Below, in pieces: positions 1-9,171 of a stretch of DNA of 64,000 nt. This DNA comes from Methylibium sp035476815 (GTDB taxonomy: Bacteria > Pseudomonadota > Gammaproteobacteria > Burkholderiales > Burkholderiaceae_C). Both the position numbers and the translations under genes were made by a program. Under the pieces are notes generated by a model, which did not search any database, was not told the DNA's origin, and was given only the letters and a program-made list of their open reading frames with translations. The DNA lies in contig DATILD010000007.1 in NCBI GenBank assembly GCA_035476815.1, positions 33,572 through 97,571 on the forward strand. Reading direction: 5' to 3'. Each line of letters starts with the position of its first letter. Positions within the stretch are counted from its first letter, which is position 1.

Positions 1-1
1 C

Positions 2-409
2 GACATCTTCACGATCCTGATCTTCTTCCTGATGTCGAGCACCGGCGTCGAGGTGCTGACCAGCCACCGCAGCGTCAAGCTGCCGGAGTCGAGCGCCGAG
101 AAGATGCCCCACGAGACCATCGTGGTCACCGTCAGCGCGACCGAGATCCTGGTCGGCGGCCGCGCGGTGGCGCGCGTCAGCGACGCGCTCGCCACCGAGG
201 ACGACCTGATCGCGCCGCTGAAGGCCGAGCTCGACCTGCAGGCCGGCCGCAGCGTGCTGGGCGCGGACGGCGACGCGAAGAGCAAGGCCGTCACCATCCT
301 CGGCGACAAGGCCATCCCCTACCGCCTGCTGCGCAAGGTGATGTACACGGCGGCGCGCGCCAACTTCAGCGACGTGGCGTTCGCGGTCACGCGGAAGGCG
401 ACGACATGA
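2..409 (+). CDS. ExbD/TolR-family biopolymer transport protein, 5' end outside window
   Basis: The gene enters from the left edge, so only its last ~135 codons are visible. The first residues (DIFTILIFFLMSS) are the end of the single N-terminal transmembrane helix of ExbD/TolR proteins. The periplasmic part ends with the family's usual block, VTILGDKAIPYRLLRKVMYTA. ExbD-type proteins form proton-driven stators with an ExbB/TolQ partner, which probably lies just outside the window. The stop overlaps the start of the next gene (ATGA at 406-409), so the two are translationally coupled. Family assignment is firm; whether it energises TonB-type import or another envelope process is not shown. Confidence 0.85.
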   Translation, partial: DIFTILIFFLMSSTGVEVLTSHRSVKLPESSAEKMPHETIVVTVSATEILVGGRAVARVSDALATEDDLIAPLKAELDLQAGRSVLGADGDAKSKAVTILGDKAIPYRLLRKVMYTAARANFSDVAFAVTRKATT

Positions 410-1518
410 GCGCCGCCGCACTGAGCACCGCGGTGTCCTTCCGAGGCCCGCTGCTGCCCTGGGCCGTCGCACCCGAGGACGAGGCGCGCTTTCGCCGCAT
501 CCTGCACCGCGTGCTGGCCGCGGTGACGCTGCTGTGCCTGGCGCTGCTGCTGATGCCGCGGCCCATCGAGGACCGCGCCGCGCCGGTGGAGCTGCCCGCG
601 CGGCTGGCCAAGCTGGTGCTCGAGCAGAAGCCCATGACGCCGCCCCCGCCGCCGGCCGCCACGCGCGCCGACCGGCCGCCCGAGGCCCAGCTGCCCGCGC
701 CCAAGACGCCGGCCCCGGAAGCCCGCCGCCCCGACGAGCCGACCCGCTCGGCCGCCGTGCCCGAGGCCCGCAACCCGGTGCCCGGCAAGCCGCCGGGCGA
801 GAACCTGGAGGCCGCGCGCCGCAAGGCCCAGGGCGTGGGCCTGCTGGCGATGAAGGACGAGCTGGCCCAGCTGCAGGCCGCGCCGGTCGCGGTGCAGTTG
901 CAGAAGGACATCAAGCCGGGGCCGGGCATCGGCAGCGGCACCGGCGTCGGCGTCGGGGCCGGCACCGACCCGGGCACGCCGACGCGCGCGCTGATCACGT
1001 CGAACGCGGCCGGCGGCAGCGGCGGCATCAACACCGCCGCCTACAGCCGCAACACCGGCGGCGGCGGGCTCGCGGGACGCGCGACCACGCTGGTCGAAGG
1101 CATGATCGGCGGCGGGGGCGGCGGCGGCCCCGGCGGCGGCCTGGGTGTCGGCGGCAAGGGCAACGGCTCGGGCAGCGGCAGCGGCGCGGGCGGCGGCGGC
1201 ACGCTCACCAAGGGCAGCAGCGGCAAGGCCTCGCGCTCGATCGAGGAGATCAAGCTGGTGTTCGAGCGCCACAAGGGCGCGATCTACGCGATCTACAACC
1301 GCGCGCTGCGCGAGGACCCGTCGCTGCAGGGCAAGGTGGTGCTGGAGTTGAAGATCGCGCCCTCGGGCGAGGTCACCGGCCTGCGCATCGTGTCCAGCGA
1401 ACTCGGCGCCGCCGAGCTGGAGGGCAAGCTGCTCGCGCGCATCCGCCAGTTCGACTTCGGCGCGAAGGACGTGGAGCAGATGGTGGTGAGCTGGCCGGTG
1501 GATTTCCTGCCCTCGTGA
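406..1518 (+). CDS. AgmX/PglI C-terminal domain protein (TonB-like, glycine-rich)
   Basis: A 370-residue protein. It has a short cytoplasmic N-terminus, one hydrophobic helix at about residues 35-52 (VLAAVTLLCLALLLMP), a Pro/Ala-rich stretch (about 80-140), a long Gly/Ser-rich linker (about 165-275), and a C-terminal domain of about 95 residues. That domain (IEEIKLVFERHKGAIYAIYN, then LQGKVVLELKIAPSGEV) resembles AgmX/PglI C-terminal domains, a TonB-C-like fold. It follows an ExbD gene with a 4-base overlap, so it is probably the periplasm-spanning partner of that stator. The glycine-rich linker would let the C-terminal domain reach across the periplasm. Its target is unknown. The start ATG at 406 is fixed by the overlap. 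Confidence 0.8.
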   Translation: MSAAALSTAVSFRGPLLPWAVAPEDEARFRRILHRVLAAVTLLCLALLLMPRPIEDRAAPVELPARLAKLVLEQKPMTPPPPPAATRADRPPEAQLPAPKTPAPEARRPDEPTRSAAVPEARNPVPGKPPGENLEAARRKAQGVGLLAMKDELAQLQAAPVAVQLQKDIKPGPGIGSGTGVGVGAGTDPGTPTRALITSNAAGGSGGINTAAYSRNTGGGGLAGRATTLVEGMIGGGGGGGPGGGLGVGGKGNGSGSGSGAGGGGTLTKGSSGKASRSIEEIKLVFERHKGAIYAIYNRALREDPSLQGKVVLELKIAPSGEVTGLRIVSSELGAAELEGKLLARIRQFDFGAKDVEQMVVSWPVDFLPS

Positions 1519-1661
1519 GCGGGCGCGGCGAGGCACCGGCGTCGTGCTTCGGCGGCGTGAGCACCGGCGTGGTCCAGCCGACCGGGACCTACCCAGGTTT
1601 TCCCGGGGGGGAAGGTCGGTCGCGGCCGGCAATGGCCCGCCGACGCCGGCGGCCCCCCTGG

Positions 1662-1679
1662 ACAGGCCCCCGGGCCTGT
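1662..1679. other. GC-rich hairpin between the stator operon and the sensor kinase
   Basis: ACAGGCCC and GGGCCTGT flank two bases, giving an 8-bp perfect stem. It sits about 145 bases after the AgmX-like gene and 50 before the kinase start. There is no run of T after it, so it is only a weak terminator candidate. Nothing else stands out in the 209-base gap. Confidence 0.3.
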
Positions 1680-1727
1680 AAGTTGTGACACTGGCATCCG
1701 CGCGGCATCCCTGGTGAGATCGCCCGT

Positions 1728-4283
<2,556 letters not shown>

Positions 4284-4312
4284 GGGCGGCGGCGTTCGAC
4301 GCGCCCGCGCCG

Positions 4313-4519
4313 CTACTGGAGCTGGACCTCGCCGTCGAACCGGACCTCGAGCTGCAGCCCGGCGATGCGCAGCGTCATCGTCGCCGCGAGGGTCTCCGCG
4401 CCGCCGATCGTGCCCGCCGCGACGGCTTTGGCCACCGCCTGCTCGATCTCGCGCTGCGAGCCCACGCCGACCGTCTTCAGGAACTTGCGGATGCTGAGGT
4501 TGAAGACCTGCTCGTCCAT
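4313..4519 (-). CDS. DUF6494 family small protein
   Basis: A 68-residue protein beginning MDEQVFNLSIRKFLKTVGV and ending in a beta-rich half (MTLRIAGLQLEVRFDGEV). This matches small proteins called DUF6494, which have no known function. The ATG at 4519 is chosen because similarity starts there; the frame stays open far upstream but is not coding-like immediately before it. It lies about 124 bases downstream of the acylphosphatase gene on the same strand and may share its transcript. Confidence 0.8.
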   Translation of the reverse strand: MDEQVFNLSIRKFLKTVGVGSQREIEQAVAKAVAAGTIGGAETLAATMTLRIAGLQLEVRFDGEVQLQ

Positions 4520-4643
4520 GATCGCCTCCGTCACGACGCCGGCACCAGCATACGCGCATGCCGCCGGCGCGCGGGCCGGCGGTTGATGTCGGCACCTGCC
4601 GCAAGCAAGGGCCCGGACGCTGACCGCCGCGCCGGCCCCGCCC

Positions 4644-4952
4644 TCACAGCGTCGGCAGGCGTTCGAAGCGGTCGAACCGAGGATAGGGGGCCTGCAGCTC
4701 GGTGACCTCGAGCCGCTCGACGAGGGCCGCGGGCATGCCGTCGTCCAGCCAGGCGCACATCTGCGCCAGTTGCTCGGGCGAGCCCTGCAGCATCGCCTCG
4801 ACCGACCCGTCCAGGCGGTTGCGCACCCAGCCGGTGACGCCCAGCGCCCGCGCCTGGTGAACACAGGCCTCCCGAAAGCCGACGCCCTGCACGCGGCCGT
4901 GGACGCGCACCAGCCGACTCTCGAGCATCGCACCGGGATCGGGATCATCCAT
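4644..4952 (-). CDS. acyP: Acylphosphatase
   Basis: A 102-residue protein whose core starts at residue 9. The acylphosphatase signature VHGRVQGVGFREACVHQA contains the phosphate-binding loop with its arginine (GRVQGVGFR), and the catalytic asparagine lies in GWVRNRLDGSVE. Acylphosphatases hydrolyse acyl-phosphates such as carbamoyl phosphate and 1,3-bisphosphoglycerate in the cytoplasm. Two starts are possible, ATG at 4952 or ATG at 4928 (94 residues, closer to the usual ~92). Neither has a strong ribosome site, so the longer form is given with reserve. Confidence 0.9.
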   Translation of the reverse strand: MDDPDPGAMLESRLVRVHGRVQGVGFREACVHQARALGVTGWVRNRLDGSVEAMLQGSPEQLAQMCAWLDDGMPAALVERLEVTELQAPYPRFDRFERLPTL

Positions 4953-5105
4953 GCGCGCCACTCGTCGTGAAAGTTGATGGTGTCGGCGCCCGGGTGCGGG
5001 CAGACATGGTAGACCCCGCCGAGGTCGTTGTCGGGGTGCTTGTGCGGCTTGTGCGCCGCCCCGCGGGCCGGCACCGTGGCCCCGCCGCCCGCCCCGCAAG
5101 CCCGC

Positions 5106-6227
5106 TCAGTCCACCGGCTGGACTTCGGGCAGGTTCGCCAGCTCCCGCAGCTCGTCGAGCAGGGGCAGCGCCGCCAGCACCTCGTCGGCCTCGACGCCGA
5201 AGTCGATCAGGCAGGCGACCTCGTCGACCTCGATCGCCTTGAGCCGGTCGGTCATCTGCAGGCAATGGTCGAAGCTGCCCAGCAGCGAACTCGTCGCGTA
5301 GTAGCGCTCGAACGAGAACTCCAGCGCATCGGCCACGTCGTCCGGCGTTAGCGCGCCGGCCGCCACCGCGCAGCGCTGCTGGAAGAAGGGCACCGACGCG
5401 GTATAGCCCCCCACCAGGTTGGCCGAGCTGCCGAGGTAGTCGAGCATCGGGGCCTTGACCGTGCGGCGCACCGTCGCGTCGTCCTCGCCGACGAAGGTGT
5501 GCAGCATCAGGCTCACCGTGCCACGCCCCGGATGGCCGGCCTCGGCCCAGGCCGCGCGGTAGGCCGCGATCTTGTCGGCCAGGGCCTCGAGCGACTGGCC
5601 CAGCAGATGGGTCAGCACGTTCAAGCCCAGCGCGCCGGCACGGCGGAAGGTCTGGGGGTTGCCCGCCGCGGTGATCCAGATCGGCAACTCGCGCTGCACC
5701 GGGCGCGGCATCGTGCGCACGCTGACGCGCTCGCCCAGCGGGTTGCTGCCCTCGAAGGGCTCGCCGGCCCACAGGCGACGCAGTTCGCTGGCGCGCTCGA
5801 ACACGAGTTCGCCGCGCTGCTCGTAGGCGCCCGGCGGCGCGAGCAGAAAGTCGTTCGGGAACCAGCCCGAGGCCAGGCCCAGGTCGACCCGACCGCCGGA
5901 CAGGAAGTCGACCACCGACCATTCCTCGACCACGCGCACCGGGTGGTGCAGCGGCACCACCACGCTGCCCGAGCGGATGCGCACCCGGCGCGTCAGCGCC
6001 GCCAGCGCCGCGGCCATCACCGACGGGTTGGGCGACAGGCCGCCGAAGGCATGGAAGTGCCGCTCGGGCGCCCACAACGCCGAAAAGCCATGCTGGTCGG
6101 CGAACTTGGCGCTCTCGAACAGCAGGCGGCGCTGCGCGTCGGCGCGCGGCCCGCCCTCGTCGCTGGCGAAGTAGTACAGGCTGAAGGCCAGCGGGCGGTC
6201 GGCGTGGGCGGCGGGATCGATCTGCAT
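5106..6227 (-). CDS. LLM-class flavin-dependent monooxygenase (MupA-like group)
   Basis: A 373-residue bacterial-luciferase-fold enzyme. It contains ALWAPERHFHAFGG near residue 50, the SGSVVVPLHHPVRVVEEW strand-helix block and SGGRVDLGLASGWFPNDF. These resemble the luciferase-like monooxygenases found as domains or stand-alone proteins in natural-product pathways (MupA/Atu3640 type). They use reduced flavin and O2. The ATG at 6227 is picked because the upstream frame lacks similarity. It is head-to-head with the diiron oxygenase gene at 6430, sharing a ~200-base promoter region. Two oxygenases facing each other suggests a small oxidative pathway, but no scaffold-building enzyme is nearby. Confidence 0.85.
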   Translation of the reverse strand: MQIDPAAHADRPLAFSLYYFASDEGGPRADAQRRLLFESAKFADQHGFSALWAPERHFHAFGGLSPNPSVMAAALAALTRRVRIRSGSVVVPLHHPVRVVEEWSVVDFLSGGRVDLGLASGWFPNDFLLAPPGAYEQRGELVFERASELRRLWAGEPFEGSNPLGERVSVRTMPRPVQRELPIWITAAGNPQTFRRAGALGLNVLTHLLGQSLEALADKIAAYRAAWAEAGHPGRGTVSLMLHTFVGEDDATVRRTVKAPMLDYLGSSANLVGGYTASVPFFQQRCAVAAGALTPDDVADALEFSFERYYATSSLLGSFDHCLQMTDRLKAIEVDEVACLIDFGVEADEVLAALPLLDELRELANLPEVQPVD

Positions 6228-6429
6228 GGGCCATTGCAGCCCTGCCCCGCCGCGCGACCCTTGATGCAGATTAAGGGCGCTGCGGACGCCCCCCGCCGGC
6301 CCCTCGTTCGGGTGGCGCGCCGGCCGCGGCCACGCCCCCGGTCGGCCGGGCTTGATGCAACGCAAGGCCGGCACCGGCGCGCTGCCTAGGATCGAGTTCC
6401 ATCGCCCACGCAGCACGCCCGGAGCCCCC

Positions 6430-7293
6430 ATGGAAACCGCCTCGCAACTGGCCAGCCGACTCTCGCGCGCGTCGTGCAGGAAGTTCTACGACGTCTACAA
6501 CGCCTTCGACTGGCCGCCGCAGCTGCGGGAAGGCGCCTGGTGCATGCCGCCGGAGCTGATCTCGATCCACGGCACGCCGGTCTACGACGGCCTGAGCGAA
6601 GCCCAGCGCCACCGGCTGAGCCTGCACGAGCTGTGCAACTTCTTCAGCCTCGTGTTGCAGGGCGAGCGCCTGCTGGTGCAGGGCCTGGCGCACCGGCTCT
6701 ACCAGTCGAGCAACAACCGCGAAATCACCGAGTACCTGCACCACTTCCTCGACGAGGAGAACAAGCACATGGTGATGTTCGGCGAGTTCTGCCACCGCTA
6801 CATCGGCAAGGTGTACCCGGAGAAGAAGGTCGCGCTGCCGCGCGAGTTCGCCAAGGGCGAGGACGAGGTCGTGTTCTTCTGCCTGGCGATGGTGGTCGAG
6901 GAGCTGGGCGACTACTACAACCTGGCGATCGCGCCGGACGAGCGCTGCGATCCACTGGTGCGCGAGATCAACAAGGTCCACCACATCGACGAGGCGCGCC
7001 ACCTGGCGTTCGGCCGCAGCTACCTGGCCGAACTGTTCGAGCGCTACGGCCCGCACTGGGGCGACGAGAAGCTGGCCTCGTTCCGGCAGTGGCTGACGAG
7101 TTACCTGAAGTCGTCCTGGGGCGATTACTACAACCCGACGGTCTACCGCGACGCCGGGCTGGCCGACGCCTACGAGATCCGCCTGGCCGCGCTCGCCCAC
7201 CCGGCCTGCATCGCCCACCGCCAGCGGGCCTCGGCCAAGGTGGTCGACTACTTCGTCAAGACCGGCCTGCTGGCCGAAGCGCCGGCGCTCTGA
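6430..7293 (+). CDS. AurF-like diiron oxygenase
   Basis: A 287-residue, helix-rich, ferritin-like protein. Likely iron ligands are Glu79 (QGERLL), the DEENKH motif at 108-113, Glu157/158 (VVEELG), and DEARH at 187-191, which is the spacing of AurF/p-aminobenzoate N-oxygenase-type diiron enzymes. AurF proteins oxidise aryl amines to nitro groups; relatives do other O2-dependent oxidations, so the substrate is open. The ATG at 6430 has GGAG eight bases upstream. Just after the stop, CCGCCGT and ACGGCGG (7299-7318) can form a short stem. The gene sits at the left edge of the accessory island, next to the IS3 scar. Confidence 0.8.
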   Translation: METASQLASRLSRASCRKFYDVYNAFDWPPQLREGAWCMPPELISIHGTPVYDGLSEAQRHRLSLHELCNFFSLVLQGERLLVQGLAHRLYQSSNNREITEYLHHFLDEENKHMVMFGEFCHRYIGKVYPEKKVALPREFAKGEDEVVFFCLAMVVEELGDYYNLAIAPDERCDPLVREINKVHHIDEARHLAFGRSYLAELFERYGPHWGDEKLASFRQWLTSYLKSSWGDYYNPTVYRDAGLADAYEIRLAALAHPACIAHRQRASAKVVDYFVKTGLLAEAPAL

Positions 7294-7424
7294 GTCACCC
7301 GCCGTGACCGCACGGCGGCGGGTGCACGGCGACCGTCGTCGCCGTGAACGCCGCCCTGCCCTGCCGACCACGCCGCTACGGCGGCCGGTGCATGCGGCGT
7401 CGCGCTGGCCGGGCGCTGGGGTGA

Positions 7425-7481
7425 CAGCTCGACGAGCTGCTCGCGGAACTCGGCCGGATAGGGGGGCTTGCTTCGTGGCAT
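7425..7481 (-). pseudogene. IS3-family OrfA transposase N-terminal remnant
   Basis: The first 19 codons (MPRSKPPYPAEFREQLVEL) look like the start of IS3-family OrfA proteins, preceded by AAGGAAGGAG, a strong ribosome site. After Leu19 the similarity stops and the frame runs into sequence unlike a transposase. No OrfB, no right inverted repeat and no complete element is present. It is therefore the left end of an insertion sequence whose body was deleted. It abuts the truncated flavoprotein at 7506-8133, whose stop TGA lies 25 bases before this start, possibly inside the IS end. Confidence 0.65.
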
Positions 7482-7505
7482 CGTGGACTCCTTCCTTCAT
7501 AAGGA

Positions 7506-8133
7506 TCACGTCTCCACGAAAGCGGGGCAACTCCAGAGTCCGTATTGCCCGTTCGGTTGCTCAGTCATGATCTGACGGCCCACGGGGACCTTGTTCTCGG
7601 GTCCTTCGAAGTAGTCCGGCAGCAGCAGGATCTGCGTCGTCCTGAGCGCGCCCGCCTCCTCGAGGAACTCGAAAGCAGGGGCCGCATGGTCATAGAACGC
7701 TTCCATGAGCCGGTACTCGGACTCCGGCATGCCGAAGAACGGTTGGCCGGCCCGGTAGAGCTGCGGTCGCGCACAGCGGGCCATGTAGCGCAGTGCGTCT
7801 TCGCGGGCATCGGCCTTCCCTTTGGCGCGCAGGAAGCGGTTGTTCGGGACCCGCATCCCGCCCTCCGACTTCGCGGTCGTTCCCCCGTAAATCGGGCCCT
7901 TCTCCACCATGATGACGGAGCTGCCCGCGTTCACGGCCGCGATGGCGGCCGACGACGCTCCCGCTCCCGTTCCCACGATCAGGATGTCGGCTTCCTGGGA
8001 CCACGCCGTCGCCGTGGCCGCGACGCTCGGCCCCGCTGCGGACGCGCCCACCAGTCCGGCCGCGCCCCCCAGCGCCGCCGAAAGAAATCCTCGGCGCGAC
8101 GGATCGTCGTGCAGGGACGCTTCTTCTGGGCAT
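7506..8133 (-). pseudogene. Truncated and frameshifted Tat-exported FAD oxidoreductase (fumarate reductase/KstD-like)
   Basis: The frame encodes DILIVGTGAGASSAAIAAVN (FAD-binding GxGxxG) and GPIYGGTTAKSEGGMRVPNN, typical of fumarate-reductase/3-ketosteroid-dehydrogenase flavoproteins. Only about 190 residues remain of a family that usually exceeds 500. The C-terminus is cut next to the IS3 scar. Just before the FAD motif lies a twin-arginine signal, SRRGFLSAALGGAAGLVG, but that frame has no ATG, GTG or TTG before its upstream stop codon. A good ATG at 8133, behind GGAGACC, is one base out of frame. Removing one C from the CCC after that ATG would give MPEEASLHDDPSRRGF and restore the frame. 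Either a mutation or a sequencing error explains the shift; the C-terminal loss makes it a pseudogene in any case. Confidence 0.75.
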
Positions 8134-8405
8134 CTTCACCGGCAGGTCTCCTTCAAGTGTTTCGGCCGCGACCATCAAGGACTCAGCAAGCGCGCACTGG
8201 GGCCCGCGAAGCCTTGGCGATCGAGCCGGCCTCCAGAGGCGCCCAGGGCCTCCGTACCCAGGGTTTCGCGTTCGTCACCCACTTCGGTCTCGTTGGACGC
8301 TTGCGATGCCGACGCATGACGCGAACAGCGGCGATCGGACGGGTGCTCGCGTCTCGCACGGAGCTCCTCCAGGCATCGACGAAGCAGCGCCATCGCCGAT
8401 CCGAT

Positions 8406-9146
8406 TCAGAGCGACAGGCCGCCCGACGCCTCGATCACGGCGCCGTTGAGGAAGCTGGCGTCGTCGCTCGCAAGGAAGGTGTAGACGTTCGCGATTTCGT
8501 CGGGCGATCCCAGACGCCCCATCCAGCATGCGCGCTTCAACCCATCCAGCACCTTCTCGGGCATGGTCTTCAGCATCTCGGTCTCGACGAAGCCGGGACA
8601 CACGGCGTTGACTCGAACGCCCTTGGCTCCCAGCTCGCGTGCCCAGGTCTTGGTCATCCCGAGCACCGCGAACTTGCTGGCCGCGTAGTTCGTCTGACCG
8701 AAGTTCCCGTGCAGGCCCACAACGCTCGATGCATTCAGTACCACTCCCGCGCCTTGCTCGACCATCACGGGCGCGACGCTCTGGGTGCAGTTGAAGACGC
8801 CCTTCAGATTGACGTCGATCACTTCGTCGAACTGCTGTTCGGTCATGCGTTGCAGGCGCGCATCGCGAGTGATTCCCGCGTTGTTGACCAGCACATCGAC
8901 GCGCCCGCATCGCGCCAGCACTTCCTTGAGAACCCTGTCGACGGACCCCCGATCGACAACATCCAACTCATAGCCGATGATGTGGAAGCCCTCTCGCGAA
9001 GCACTCTCGACCTCGGTGTCGATCGCGGCGGACGATCGGTCGCAGATCACCACCGTCGCGCCCTCCTTGGCGAACTTGCGCGCCGTCGCCTTGCCTATGC
9101 CGGCCGCACCGCCGGTGATCACGCAAACCTTGTCTTTCAGACGCAT
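8406..9146 (-). CDS. Short-chain dehydrogenase/reductase (FabG-like)
   Basis: A 246-residue classical SDR. The NAD(P)-binding motif TGGAAGIG is at 11-18, NNAG at 88-91, and the catalytic Ser140/141, Tyr154 and Lys158 lie in NASSVVG...YAASK. Asp36 after the second strand (VVICDRS) suggests NAD rather than NADP. The closest named type is 3-oxoacyl-ACP/CoA reductase or 3-hydroxyacyl-CoA dehydrogenase. It is the last intact gene of the minus-strand island, about 25 bases after the RND permease, so it probably reduces or oxidises a pathway intermediate there. The exact substrate cannot be read from the sequence. Confidence 0.85.
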   Translation of the reverse strand: MRLKDKVCVITGGAAGIGKATARKFAKEGATVVICDRSSAAIDTEVESASREGFHIIGYELDVVDRGSVDRVLKEVLARCGRVDVLVNNAGITRDARLQRMTEQQFDEVIDVNLKGVFNCTQSVAPVMVEQGAGVVLNASSVVGLHGNFGQTNYAASKFAVLGMTKTWARELGAKGVRVNAVCPGFVETEMLKTMPEKVLDGLKRACWMGRLGSPDEIANVYTFLASDDASFLNGAVIEASGGLSL

Positions 9147-9171
9147 TGCTCTACCTGTTCGAATTCAAAAG

